DNA from: Arthrobacter ramosus
GTDB lineage: Bacteria; Actinomycetota; Actinomycetes; Actinomycetales; Micrococcaceae
Direction of reading: 5' to 3'
DNA: 64,000 nt
Assembly: GCF_039535095.1 (NCBI RefSeq)
Contig: NZ_BAAAWN010000001.1
Location: 3,038,001 to 3,102,000, forward strand
Shown: in pieces, positions 37,731-46,564 of the stretch
How the letters are laid out: every line of letters begins with the position of its first letter
How positions within the stretch are numbered: position 1 is the stretch's first letter
Made by a program: the position numbers and the translations under genes
The notes under the pieces: generated by a model
What the model was told of the DNA's origin: nothing
The model's input: the letters and a program-made list of their open reading frames with translations, nothing else
Databases searched by the model: none

Positions 37731-39116
37731 ATGACGACGCCCCGCTCGCCCAAGAAGACAACGAGCATGCCCATAATTGCGGCCACCACAGCGGCGCTGC
37801 CCGCCGTCATGCTCTCTTCATTGGCGCTCGCCCAACCGGCAACAGCGCTTCCGGCGGTACAAACCCAGAAGATCCCCGCATCGCTGACTGCGGCCATGCA
37901 GGCCCAGGCCGCGGCCGTGTCCGCAAACGTCATTCCCGCCTCCGCGGTTGCCGCGACCATCCCGGCTGCCATGCAGCCCATGGCACCGGCGGCTCCGGCC
38001 ACGTACACCATCGTCCGGGGCGATACCATCAGCGGCATCGCGGCCCGCTACGGGCTGAACACCAACACTGTCCTGCAGCTCAACGGGCTCTCGGGCAACA
38101 CCATCATCTACCCGGGACAGCAGATCAAGTTGTCCGGTTCCGCGGCTGTTCCAAGTGCCCCGGCACCCGCGCCAAGCCCGGCACCCAGCCCGGCGTCGTC
38201 GTCGGCTGCCAGCTACACAGTCGTGTCGGGCGATACCCTGAGCGGCATTGCCGCCCGCCACGGCGTGGCCCTGTCCGACGTCTTCAGTTGGAACGGCCTC
38301 AACGGCCGGTCCATCATCTACCCGGGACAGAAGATCAAGGTCGGCCCGGGAACGAACGCACCGGCGCCCGCGGCACCGGCTCCAGCGGCACTCGTCCCTG
38401 CTTCCACTCCGGCGGCCCCGGCAGCGCCGGCACTTGCCAACACCGGCTCGTACACCATCAAGTCGGGTGACACCCTTGGTGGCATCGCGTCCCGCCTTGG
38501 CGTGTCCTTGTCATCGCTGCTCTCGGCCAACAAGCTGTCCATGAGCACCATCATTTATCCGGGGCAGAAGCTCGCCATCCCGGGCGCTCCTGCGCCCTCG
38601 GCTCCGGCCCCGGCTTCGGTCAGCGCCCCCTTGGTTCCGAGCACGTTCCTGGGCTACACCTACCCGGAGGCGGTGGTCAGTTCAGCCAACGCGAACAAGG
38701 CCCTGCTCAATGCGTCCCCGGTCCCCAGCACTGCCCAGATGAAGGGGATCGTCGCCGATACCGCGCGTCGGATGGGGGTGGACCCGTCGTTGGCCATGGC
38801 GTTCGCCTTCCAGGAATCCGGCTTCAACCAGCGTGCGGTCTCTCCCGCCAACGCCATCGGCACGATGCAGGTGATTCCCTCCTCCGGTGAATGGGCTTCC
38901 CAACTGGTGGGACGCAAGCTCAACATCCTGGACCCGTATGACAACGTGACCGCCGGCGTCGCCATCATCCGGGCCCTCGTCAACACCAGCAAGGATCTGA
39001 ACACCGCCATCGCAGGCTACTACCAGGGCCAGTACTCGGTGAGCAAGCACGGCATGTACGACGACACCAAGGCCTACGTCGCCTCGATCCTGGCCCTCAA
39101 GAAGAACTTCAGCTAA
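37731..39116 (+). CDS. Secreted LysM/SLT cell-wall hydrolase
   Basis: Signal peptide near residues 10-40 (AATTAALPAVMLSSLALAQP), then three LysM domains near 91-135, 162-204 and 241-283, each with GDT(I/L)(S/G)GIA and IIYPGQ, joined by Ala/Pro/Ser linkers, then a lytic transglycosylase-like SLT domain from about residue 335 with FAFQESGFNQRA holding the catalytic glutamate and NAIGTMQVIPSSG. Expected to bind and cleave peptidoglycan outside the cell. The ATG at 37731 follows GAGG and gives 461 residues; the frame is open upstream but that part is not signal-peptide-like. Diverges from the Rv2175c-like gene. Confidence 0.9.
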   Translation: MTTPRSPKKTTSMPIIAATTAALPAVMLSSLALAQPATALPAVQTQKIPASLTAAMQAQAAAVSANVIPASAVAATIPAAMQPMAPAAPATYTIVRGDTISGIAARYGLNTNTVLQLNGLSGNTIIYPGQQIKLSGSAAVPSAPAPAPSPAPSPASSSAASYTVVSGDTLSGIAARHGVALSDVFSWNGLNGRSIIYPGQKIKVGPGTNAPAPAAPAPAALVPASTPAAPAAPALANTGSYTIKSGDTLGGIASRLGVSLSSLLSANKLSMSTIIYPGQKLAIPGAPAPSAPAPASVSAPLVPSTFLGYTYPEAVVSSANANKALLNASPVPSTAQMKGIVADTARRMGVDPSLAMAFAFQESGFNQRAVSPANAIGTMQVIPSSGEWASQLVGRKLNILDPYDNVTAGVAIIRALVNTSKDLNTAIAGYYQGQYSVSKHGMYDDTKAYVASILALKKNFS

Positions 39117-39128
39117 GTCACGGCGAAC

Positions 39129-39170
39129 AACACGGGCCCGGATCGCATGTCGATTCGGGCCCGTGTTTTT
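39129..39170 (+). terminator. Terminator after the LysM gene
   Basis: A 12-bp stem (AACACGGGCCCG with complement) followed directly by a T-run at 39166-39170. It ends only 20 bp before the kinase gene start. Confidence 0.9.
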
Positions 39171-39177
39171 GCTCAAC

Positions 39178-39189
39178 TAGGATCGTAGG
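39178..39189 (+). promoter_or_regulatory. Possible leaderless promoter of the PASTA kinase
   Basis: TAGGAT at 39178-39183 lies 6 bases before the GTG at 39190, with no RBS. The -35 region overlaps the terminator of the gene before it. Confidence 0.5.
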
Positions 39190-41280
39190 GTGCAGGAACA
39201 AGTTTCGGACCAACTCCTCGGATCCCTCGTGGACGGGCGCTACCTGGTGCGATCGCGCCTCGCGAACGGCGGAATGTCAACCGTCTATCTCGCCACCGAC
39301 GAGCGTCTCGACCGCGACGTGGCGCTCAAAGTGCTGCATCCGCACCTGGCCAACGACCAAAATTTCCTGGACCGCTTGCAGCGCGAGGCCCGGGCCGCGG
39401 CGAGCCTCTCCCACCCGCACGTCGTAGGGGTCCTCGACCAGGGACAGGATGGCCACATTGCGTACATCGTCATGGAGTACATCAAAGGCCACACTCTGCG
39501 CGACGTCCTCAACGAGAAGGCAGCGCTTCCGCCCCGGCTGGCCTTTGCACTGATCGACCCCGTCATCGAAGGGCTCGCGGCCGCCCACGCGGCGGGGCTG
39601 ATCCACCGCGACGTCAAACCGGAGAACGTCCTGATCGCCGACGACGGACGCATCAAGGTGGGCGACTTCGGGCTCGCCCGGGCGGTCACGGCGACAACCA
39701 GCACCGGCGCCCTGATCGGCACGGTCGCATATCTGGCTCCCGAACTGGTCCTCGGCAAACCCGCGGACGCCCGGAGCGACATCTACTCCACCGGCATCAT
39801 GCTTTACGAAATGCTTACCGGCGGGCAACCCTATGCGGGCGACGTTCCCATCCAGGTTGCCTACCAGCACGTCAACTCGGCCGTCGCTCCGCCCTCGCTC
39901 GCGGTGCCCGGCCTTGCCGCCGACGTGGACGAACTCGTCCAGTGGTGCACCGCGAAGGAACCTGAAGAGCGTCCCGTGGACGGTTCCGCGCTCTTGTCGG
40001 AACTGCGGCATATCCGCACAAGCTTGAGCGACGCGCAACTGGACATCAACCCGCCGGCCGCCAAGGCGGCAACGTCCGAAGGGCAACAGGAAGCGGCCGG
40101 GGCAACCGCGATAGTCGCCCCTCTCCATTCCGAACGTACCGAGCCCCTGGAACGGATAGGCCGCCCGACGGAGATCATCTCAAGCCAGCGCAATCCAACC
40201 ACGGTGCTTCCGCCGTCGGGATTCTCCCCCGCCGCCGCGGCTTTCGACGTCCAGGTGCCGCAGGACCGGGAACCCCAAGCACCGGCCGAAGCCCCGCCAA
40301 GCAAACGCGACATCAGGCGGATGGAGCGCCAGGAAGAAAAGGACCGCGCCCGGGCCGCGGCCACGCCGTCGCGCTCCTTGCGGGAAGGCAACCCGCGCCG
40401 CCGGGCAGTGATCTGGACGATCGTCGTGATTGTCCTGGCGATCCTGGCCACTGCGGCAGGCTGGTTCTTCGGCATGGGGCCCGGCTCGCCCGGAACCATC
40501 CCGGACACCAAGAACAAGACGGTTGCGGAGGCACAGCAGCTGCTGAGAACCGCCGGCTTCCAATCCGAGCCAAAAGACGTGTTCGACGACGAAGTCACGG
40601 CAGGGTTGGCGGTCGGAACGGAACCCGCGTCCGGCCAGGTGGTTCGGAAGTTCCAAGCAGTGTCGCTCTTCGTCTCGAAGGGTCCACAGTTGTTTCCGCT
40701 TGCCGCGATGTCGGGCTTGACACTCGACCAGGCAAAGAATGCCCTTGGTGTGGCCGGAATGACGCTCGGCAAAGTCACCGAGCAATATGACGACAAAGTG
40801 CCTTCAGGTACGGTCATCTCCCAGTCCCCGGCCCAGGACACCGCGGTCCGCCACGGCACCCCGGTGGCATTGGTGGTTTCCAAGGGACCGCAGCCACTCC
40901 CCGTACCGGATGTCCGCGGCATGACCCAGCAAGCAGCCGTCAAAGCGATCAGCGACGCCGGATTCACCGCGAAAATTGCGCCGGAACCCGTCAACGACAA
41001 AAAGGTCCCCGCGGGAGCCGTGGTCAGCCAGATCCCTGCCAACGGCACCTTGATCCGAGGCGACTCCGTCACGTTGACCCTGTCCAAGGGTCCGAAAATG
41101 GTGCACGTCCCCAACTTCATCGGCAAGCAGGCGGACGCCGCCCGCAAAGCCTTGGAGCAGCTCGGATTCGACGTCAAGATCAACAACATCCTGGGTGGCT
41201 TCTTCGGCACTGTCCGTGACCAGAACCCCGTGGACAGCGATGCGCCGGAGGGCTCCGTCGTCACCTTGACCGTGGTGTAG
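39190..41280 (+). CDS. pknL: Membrane Ser/Thr protein kinase with four PASTA domains
   Basis: Hanks-type kinase near residues 17-275: invariant lysine 47 (VALKVLH), catalytic loop HRDVKPEN at 139-146, DFGLA at 159-163, and APE at 183-185, with Thr/Ser-rich activation loop between. A roughly 130-residue juxtamembrane region leads to one membrane helix (IWTIVVIVLAILATAAGWFF) and four PASTA repeats outside. PASTA domains sense muropeptides or lipid II. Gene context (Rv2175c-like gene before, DAHP synthase after) matches mycobacterial pknL, although that protein lacks PASTA repeats; PknB-like function is the alternative. Confidence 0.93.
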   Translation: MQEQVSDQLLGSLVDGRYLVRSRLANGGMSTVYLATDERLDRDVALKVLHPHLANDQNFLDRLQREARAAASLSHPHVVGVLDQGQDGHIAYIVMEYIKGHTLRDVLNEKAALPPRLAFALIDPVIEGLAAAHAAGLIHRDVKPENVLIADDGRIKVGDFGLARAVTATTSTGALIGTVAYLAPELVLGKPADARSDIYSTGIMLYEMLTGGQPYAGDVPIQVAYQHVNSAVAPPSLAVPGLAADVDELVQWCTAKEPEERPVDGSALLSELRHIRTSLSDAQLDINPPAAKAATSEGQQEAAGATAIVAPLHSERTEPLERIGRPTEIISSQRNPTTVLPPSGFSPAAAAFDVQVPQDREPQAPAEAPPSKRDIRRMERQEEKDRARAAATPSRSLREGNPRRRAVIWTIVVIVLAILATAAGWFFGMGPGSPGTIPDTKNKTVAEAQQLLRTAGFQSEPKDVFDDEVTAGLAVGTEPASGQVVRKFQAVSLFVSKGPQLFPLAAMSGLTLDQAKNALGVAGMTLGKVTEQYDDKVPSGTVISQSPAQDTAVRHGTPVALVVSKGPQPLPVPDVRGMTQQAAVKAISDAGFTAKIAPEPVNDKKVPAGAVVSQIPANGTLIRGDSVTLTLSKGPKMVHVPNFIGKQADAARKALEQLGFDVKINNILGGFFGTVRDQNPVDSDAPEGSVVTLTVV

Positions 41281-41294
41281 GACGTACCCGTACG

Positions 41295-41330
41295 GGAAAG
41301 GCGATCCGGAATGTTCCGGATCGCCTTTCC
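41295..41330. terminator. Perfect 17-bp hairpin between convergent kinase and DAHP synthase genes
   Basis: Arms 41295-41311 and 41314-41330 are exact complements (GGAAAGGCGATCCGGAA). The AAAG/CTTT outer parts allow bidirectional use. Confidence 0.85.
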
Positions 41331-41350
41331 TGTATTCGGGCGTGCTTCTG

Positions 41351-41401
41351 GACTTCCGCTTGGTGGGAACCACCGCTTGGTGGGGACTACCGCTTGGTGA
41401 G
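41351..41401 (-). repeat. Three 17-bp tandem repeats across the DAHP synthase stop
   Basis: Units (minus strand) CTCACCAAGCGGTAGTC, CCCACCAAGCGGTGGTT and CCCACCAAGCGGAAGTC. The first contains the last codons and TAG stop of the gene; the other two lie beyond it. Confidence 0.85.
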
Positions 41402-42814
41402 GGCTCCAGCCACGAGGAACGCCATCTCGAGGGACTGCATGTGGTTCAGCCGGGGATCGCACACTGACTCGTAGCGGTCCAGGAAGGCATCCTGGTCAAT
41501 GGGATCGGCGCCGCCAAGGCATTCCGCGACGTCGTCGCCCGTCATTTCCATGTGCAGGCCACCCGGTACCGTGCCCAGGGCGTGGTGGACTTCGAAGAAC
41601 CCGCGGACTTCGTCCACGACGTCGTCGAAGTTGCGGGTCTTGTACCCGTTGGGCGAAGTGACCGTGTTCCCGTGCATGGGGTCCGTGACCCAGAGGACCT
41701 GCGCGCCGGAGGCCGTGACCTTCTCGACGACGGCGGGCAGCTTCTCGCGGATGTTCTTGGAACCCATCCGGGTGATGAACGTGAGGCGGCCGGGCTCGCG
41801 GTTCGGGTCCAGCTTGTCAATGAGCCTCAACGCGTCGTCTCCGGAGGTTCCGGGACCGAGCTTGACGCCGATCGGGTTGCGCACGCGGGACAGGAAGTCC
41901 ACATGCGCATGGTCGAGCTCACGCGTGCGCTCACCGATCCAGAGGAAGTGCCCGGAAGTGTCGTAGGGAAGTCCCGTGCGGGAGTCGATGCGCGTCAGGG
42001 CACGCTCGTAGTCCAGCAGGAGTGCCTCGTGGCTCGCGAAGAACTCCACGCGCTTGAGGGCTTCGAAGTCGGCACCGCAGGACGCCATGAATTTGATGGC
42101 ACGGTCGATGTCCCTCGCCAAGGACTCGTAGCGGGCATGGGCGGGGTTTTCGGTGAAGCCCTTGTTCCAGAGGTGCACCAGGCGGAGGTCGGCGAAGCCG
42201 CCCTGCGTGAAGGCGCGGATGAGGTTCAGTGTGGAAGCCGAGGTGTGGTAGGCCTTCAGCATGCGGCTGGCGTCGTGGGCGCGGGACTCCGGGGTGAAAT
42301 CGTAGCCGTTGACGATGTCGCCGCGGTACGCAGGCAAGGTCACGCCGTCGCGGGTTTCCTCGTTCGACGACCGGGGCTTGGCGAACTGGCCGGCCATGCG
42401 GCCCATCTTGATGACCGGCATGGCCGCACCATAGGTGAGGACAACGGCCATCTGCAGGATGGTGCGGACCCGGGCACTGATCTTGTCAGCCGTGGCGTCC
42501 TCGAAAGTCTCGGCGCAGTCGCCGCCTTGAAGCAGGAATGCCTTGCCCTGGGCCGCGGCGGCCAAACGCTCGCGCAATATGTCGACTTCACCCGCGAAGA
42601 CCAGCGGCGGAAGCACGGAGAGTTCTTTGACGGAGGCATCGAAGACGCCCCTATCGGTCCAGGTGGGTTGCTGCGAGATAGGCAGCTGGCGCCAATCGTC
42701 CAAGCCGGGATAGTTTGCCGCGCCACTTTGCGCGGTGCTGGTCAGGGGGCTGCCCAGGGAACTGGTCAGGGGGCCGGTCATGGACGGTGCGGGGTTCGCG
42801 GATAGCTCAGTCAC
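41387..42814 (-). CDS. aroG: Class II 3-deoxy-7-phosphoheptulonate synthase
   Basis: First step of aromatic amino-acid synthesis, from PEP and erythrose 4-phosphate. Class II features: LLQGGDCAETFEDATADKI with the metal-binding cysteine, KMGRMAGQFAKPRS, WVTDPMHGNTVTSPNGYKTR, and GGLHMEMTGDDVAECLGG with a metal ligand. The 475 residues resemble mycobacterial AroG (Rv2178c), with a longer Ser/Thr N-terminus. The start is GTG at 42814. Allosteric residues were not assessed. The gene ends inside the first unit of a 17-bp tandem repeat. Confidence 0.96.
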   Translation of the reverse strand: MTELSANPAPSMTGPLTSSLGSPLTSTAQSGAANYPGLDDWRQLPISQQPTWTDRGVFDASVKELSVLPPLVFAGEVDILRERLAAAAQGKAFLLQGGDCAETFEDATADKISARVRTILQMAVVLTYGAAMPVIKMGRMAGQFAKPRSSNEETRDGVTLPAYRGDIVNGYDFTPESRAHDASRMLKAYHTSASTLNLIRAFTQGGFADLRLVHLWNKGFTENPAHARYESLARDIDRAIKFMASCGADFEALKRVEFFASHEALLLDYERALTRIDSRTGLPYDTSGHFLWIGERTRELDHAHVDFLSRVRNPIGVKLGPGTSGDDALRLIDKLDPNREPGRLTFITRMGSKNIREKLPAVVEKVTASGAQVLWVTDPMHGNTVTSPNGYKTRNFDDVVDEVRGFFEVHHALGTVPGGLHMEMTGDDVAECLGGADPIDQDAFLDRYESVCDPRLNHMQSLEMAFLVAGALTKR

Positions 42815-42880
42815 TCTCCAAGACTAGTTGCCTTGCCCGCTGTTCGGGGCATGGCTTCCGTAACCCTTATTCGCCGGTCG

Positions 42881-43681
42881 TCACACTTTCCCGGCCACTG
42901 CACCGTCGCCGTCCGGCCCTGAACCGTTGCCGGGCGGGCGCCTGCCCTCGTCACCGGCGTCGGCTGGATTCGCTTCCCTCCCGCCCGCCGGTTCCGGAAG
43001 CTGCCCGGCCAGTCGCTGCTTGACGACGGCGGCGTATTCATCCACGTATTCCTGCCCCGAGAGCCGCATAAGTTCGTACATGATTTCGTCGGTCACGGCG
43101 CGTTGAACGGAATGGTCTTCTTCTTGGCCGTAGTACCGGCTGAAGTCCAACGGTTGCCCGAAAATGATCCCGATCCTGCGGATGTTGGGCAAACGCTTGC
43201 CGATGGGCTGGACTTTCTCGGTGCCGATCATCGCTACGGGAACAACGGGCACCCGGGTTTGGAGTGCAAGTTTGGCGACCCCTACTTTGCCCCGGTACAG
43301 CTTGGCATCGGGACTTCGGGTGCCTTCCGGGTAGATGCCCAGCAGGCCGCCCCCGGCCAGGACGTCCCTGCCGGCCTGCAAAGACAACTCGGACGCGGCC
43401 CCGCCCGAACGGTCCATCGGCAATTGGTTGGTGAGCCGGAAGAACATGGCCGTAAGCCTGCCTTTGAGTCCGGTACCCGTGAAGTACTCGGACTTGGCCA
43501 GGAAACTGACGCGCCGGGGCACCATCACCGGCATGAAGATCGAGTCTGAAAAGGACAAATGATTGGAAGCGAGAATCGCGGCGCCATCGTGGGGAACATT
43601 GTCGAGGCCCTTGACCCAGGGGCGGAACAGCAATCTGAGAAGCGGACCCAAAAAGATCCGTTTCATGACCCAATAGAACAC
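42881..43681 (-). CDS. 1-acyl-sn-glycerol-3-phosphate acyltransferase (PlsC type)
   Basis: Acylates lysophosphatidic acid or a related acceptor at the membrane. Motifs are ILASNHLSFSDSIF (HX4D), FLAKSEYFTGTGLKG, GIYPEGTRSPD and VPVVPVAMIG. The start GTG at 43681 (FYWVMKRIFLGPLLRLLFRP) is preferred over the longer frame from 43783: GGAGAGGA precedes it and the start aligns with mycobacterial Rv2182c. It gives 266 residues with a charged, Gly/Pro-rich C-terminal tail. Context matches the Rv2178c-Rv2182c order. Confidence 0.92.
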   Translation of the reverse strand: MFYWVMKRIFLGPLLRLLFRPWVKGLDNVPHDGAAILASNHLSFSDSIFMPVMVPRRVSFLAKSEYFTGTGLKGRLTAMFFRLTNQLPMDRSGGAASELSLQAGRDVLAGGGLLGIYPEGTRSPDAKLYRGKVGVAKLALQTRVPVVPVAMIGTEKVQPIGKRLPNIRRIGIIFGQPLDFSRYYGQEEDHSVQRAVTDEIMYELMRLSGQEYVDEYAAVVKQRLAGQLPEPAGGREANPADAGDEGRRPPGNGSGPDGDGAVAGKV

Positions 43682-43836
43682 TTTGGTTCCTCTCCGGGGC
43701 GGCGTCTGCAATGCGTCCGGACGGTCCTGGCCCGCACTCAGAAGCCACCATACTCCAGTGAGAATTGTCCCGAACAGTGACACGATGGACTCATCACGGA
43801 AAGCAGTGCCGCCAACAGAGTAGCCTCGGAGTCATC

Positions 43837-44652
43837 ATGAACACTCTCCCCGATCCCTCGCCGTACACCAGCGACTTCACCGGTAGTGGACCCAGCATCG
43901 GCGTCGTGATGAGCCACGGCTTCACGGGCAGTCCGCATAGCATGCGCCCTTGGGCCGAGTACCTGGCGGCGGAAGGCTACGCTGTCCGCCTCCCTCTGCT
44001 TCCGGGCCACGGGACCACGTGGCAGGACATGGCCACGCGGCACTGGCAGGAGTGGCACCAGGCGGTGGACGCGGCGTACCTCGAGCTCGAGGCCGAGTGC
44101 GACTTCGTCTTCGCCGCCGGCTTGTCGATGGGAGGGACACTGGCTCTGCGGATCGCGGCTACCCGGCCCGTGGCCGGTACCGTCGTCGTCAATCCGGGAC
44201 TGGTGATCGATGATCCCCGCGCCGCCGTGGTCGGCATCCTCAAGCACGTCATGAAATCCACCCCGGCCATTGCCAACGACATCCTCAAACCCGGCATGGA
44301 TGAGGGAGCATACCCCCGGACACCGGTCGCCGCCGCCCATGAGTTGAAAAAGATGTACAAGGACACCGTCACCCTGCTCCCCCGGATTTCCGCACCGGTG
44401 CGCGTCTTCCGTTCCTCCGTCGACCACGTGGTTTCGGATCGAAGCATCAAGCAATTGAAGGAGCGGGTCACCGCTTCGATGGAGTTCAGCACCTTGGAGA
44501 ACAGCTACCATGTGGCCACCCTGGACAACGACGCCCTGGAGATTTTCCGGGGCTCGGCCGAGTTCATCAGGAAAACGATGGCAGGGCTGACAAGCAGTTC
44601 CGCCCCTGCCAGCCAGTCTGCTGCCGAGCTTCGGGATTCACCCCATGAATAG
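43837..44652 (+). CDS. Alpha/beta hydrolase, carboxylesterase/monoacylglycerol lipase type
   Basis: 272 residues with oxyanion region VVMSHGFTGSPHSM, nucleophile elbow AAGLSMGGTLALR, acid SSVDHVVSD and histidine NSYHVATLD. This resembles EstF/YvaK-type esterases. It could act on lipids, as acyltransferase and acyl-CoA ligase genes are nearby. The ATG at 43837 with CGGAG upstream is the start. It overlaps the next gene by 8 bases. Confidence 0.9.
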   Translation: MNTLPDPSPYTSDFTGSGPSIGVVMSHGFTGSPHSMRPWAEYLAAEGYAVRLPLLPGHGTTWQDMATRHWQEWHQAVDAAYLELEAECDFVFAAGLSMGGTLALRIAATRPVAGTVVVNPGLVIDDPRAAVVGILKHVMKSTPAIANDILKPGMDEGAYPRTPVAAAHELKKMYKDTVTLLPRISAPVRVFRSSVDHVVSDRSIKQLKERVTASMEFSTLENSYHVATLDNDALEIFRGSAEFIRKTMAGLTSSSAPASQSAAELRDSPHE

Positions 44653-45199
44653 GCCAGGGCCTGACTCCCCCGACCAGAGCGCCAACAAAGACGACGACGC
44701 CGTCTGGCTCGATTTGGTGGCCCGGCTTGAGTCAATGCCTTCCTCGGCCCTCGACGAGGCGCCGACGGCGGAGGAACCCGGCAACGATTCCGGAACAGAG
44801 CCGGATCCAGGGCCGGACGACGTTCCAGGCCGCTCATCGTCCCGTTCCTTCCAGGACTTCGACCCTCTTGGATTGTCCAAAAGGGGCGCTGCAGAAGAAC
44901 CCGCAAGCAGCGGGGAGGGTAGTGGAGCGACCGGTCCACGCGACTACGACGTCGAGGACGAGAACGGCTTCGTCCCGGAGGACCCGCCGAGCCTGGCCGG
45001 CACCGAACCGCTGACCATGCTCGCCTGGATCGGAGCCGTGGGCGGCCCGCTCGCCCTGCTGTTCACCGCGATGTTCTGGCGCTCGGCGCCGCTCCTGGCA
45101 GTGATGGGCATCCTGGCGACCTTTCTGACCTCAGTGGTTTACCTCATCATGAAGCTGCCCCAGGAAAAAGACGAGAACGACGACGGCGCCCGCATCTAA
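44645..45199 (+). CDS. Hypothetical membrane protein
   Basis: 184 residues. The first 115 are acidic, Pro/Ser-rich and probably disordered in the cytoplasm; two membrane helices follow (LTMLAWIGAVGGPLALLFTA and PLLAVMGILATFLTSVVYLI) with a short charged tail. The ATG overlaps the hydrolase stop by 8 bases, so the two are cotranslated. No known domain was recognised. Confidence 0.8.
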   Translation: MNRPGPDSPDQSANKDDDAVWLDLVARLESMPSSALDEAPTAEEPGNDSGTEPDPGPDDVPGRSSSRSFQDFDPLGLSKRGAAEEPASSGEGSGATGPRDYDVEDENGFVPEDPPSLAGTEPLTMLAWIGAVGGPLALLFTAMFWRSAPLLAVMGILATFLTSVVYLIMKLPQEKDENDDGARI

Positions 45200-45241
45200 G
45201 CGGACTGCTGCACTGCGCATCCCCTCGCGGCGGAGCCCGTA

Positions 45242-46357
45242 CTAGCCGCGTGCCCTGCCGCTGACCCTGGACAGGTCGGCAGCACCGATCATCCCCGCCC
45301 TCGGTCCCAGCGCGGCAAGCTTGATGGCTGCCGCGGGACGGAAACCGCGGCCGGTGAGGTTCCGGGTGAACGCTGTCCGCGCAGGGCCCACAAGAAGCTC
45401 ACCGGCATCGCATAGCCCGCCGCCGATAACAAACGTCCCTGGGTCGAGCGCAGCCGCCAGGTTCGCCAGGCCAAGCCCGAGCCAGTGCCCCACTTCTTCC
45501 AGGAGCTCCCTCGAAGCGGAATCTCCGGCTTTTGCCCGCTCCGTCACGGTAACGCCCGTGATGTTCTCTGCCGAGCCTCCGGCCGCCTTGAGCAGTTCGT
45601 AGGCAACCGGTGAATTCCGCAGAGCCAGCTCCCGGGCTTCCCTACCGAGCGCGTTGCCGGAAGCATATTGCTCCCAGCAGCCGCGGTTGCCGCATTCGCA
45701 GCGATGCCCGCCGGGCACCACGATCTGGTGGCCGAACTCCCCCGCTACGCCGAAACGACCACGCTCCACCCGTCCGTCCATGACCATGGCACCACCGATG
45801 CCGGTGCCGAGCGTGATGCAGACGAGGCGGCTCTCCCCAAGACCAGCGCCGAAGCGCCATTCAGCCCAGGCAGCAGCGTCGGCATCGTTGGTGACGAGTA
45901 CCGGGCGCCTCAGCAGGCTCTGCAGGTTTTCGCGCAGCGGCTCATTACGCCAGGCAAGATGCGGGCTGAACAGCACCGTACCGCCGTCGAGGTCCATCCA
46001 ACCGGCGGCGCCGATCCCCACGGAGGCAATCCGGTGGCTTCTGCCCAATTCCTGGACAAGCTCGACGATCACCCGCTCTACTGCCCGGGCGTCATTGCCC
46101 GGCGTGGAGCGCCGCGCTTCCTCGACCACACGGCCCGAGGGATCCACAACCCCCGCTGCCACCTTCGTGCCGCCGATGTCGATCCCGATCGCCAGCCCCC
46201 TGCGGCCGAGATGGGAACGGCGCGCGGCCCATGGCACCGACTCCCAGCGCAGGCCGCCGTGCGTGGAGCCGGGGCGCCGGCCGGTTGACGCCGAACCGGA
46301 CCAGGAAATCTTCCGAACTCTTGCCGGGTTCTGGTCGTTGGATGAATTCAGTGGCAT
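45242..46357 (-). CDS. glk: ROK-family glucokinase
   Basis: ATP-dependent sugar kinase, probably for glucose. AIGIDIGGTKVAAGVVD and [16 protein letters not shown] are the phosphate loops; VTNDADAAAWAEW carries the catalytic aspartate; HRCECGNRGCWEQYASG is the zinc motif CxCGxxGCxE. 371 residues includes an N-terminal basic tail of about 50 residues that lies before the kinase fold; a later start is possible but no good RBS was seen. It diverges from the acyl-CoA ligase gene with a palindrome between. Confidence 0.92.
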   Translation of the reverse strand: MPLNSSNDQNPARVRKISWSGSASTGRRPGSTHGGLRWESVPWAARRSHLGRRGLAIGIDIGGTKVAAGVVDPSGRVVEEARRSTPGNDARAVERVIVELVQELGRSHRIASVGIGAAGWMDLDGGTVLFSPHLAWRNEPLRENLQSLLRRPVLVTNDADAAAWAEWRFGAGLGESRLVCITLGTGIGGAMVMDGRVERGRFGVAGEFGHQIVVPGGHRCECGNRGCWEQYASGNALGREARELALRNSPVAYELLKAAGGSAENITGVTVTERAKAGDSASRELLEEVGHWLGLGLANLAAALDPGTFVIGGGLCDAGELLVGPARTAFTRNLTGRGFRPAAAIKLAALGPRAGMIGAADLSRVSGRARG

Positions 46358-46456
46358 GTCGCCATCCTATTCCGAGTGCCGCATATGTACTGACATGCAG
46401 GACCTGCGGACGGAGCGCCCGCACGCCTGCATTGGCGGAATCCCACGCTTCACGTA

Positions 46457-46476
46457 AAGTTACTCATCAGTAACTT
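46457..46476. promoter_or_regulatory. Palindromic operator AAGTTACT-N4-AGTAACTT
   Basis: Exact 8-bp arms around CATC, 89 bp upstream of the acyl-CoA ligase start and in the divergent gap with glk. The size and symmetry suit a TetR-type repressor dimer. Confidence 0.65.
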
Positions 46477-46564
46477 GAGTAAGGTGAATTGCGCCACACC
46501 CATTACCTGGCCGTATAGAGTTAGAGCAGCCCCGCAATGGTCTGTTGATATCGAAGGAGCTATC

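Noticed and set aside
41351..41401. CRISPR-like repeats
   Set aside because: Units are contiguous 17-mers without spacers; they are simple tandem repeats.
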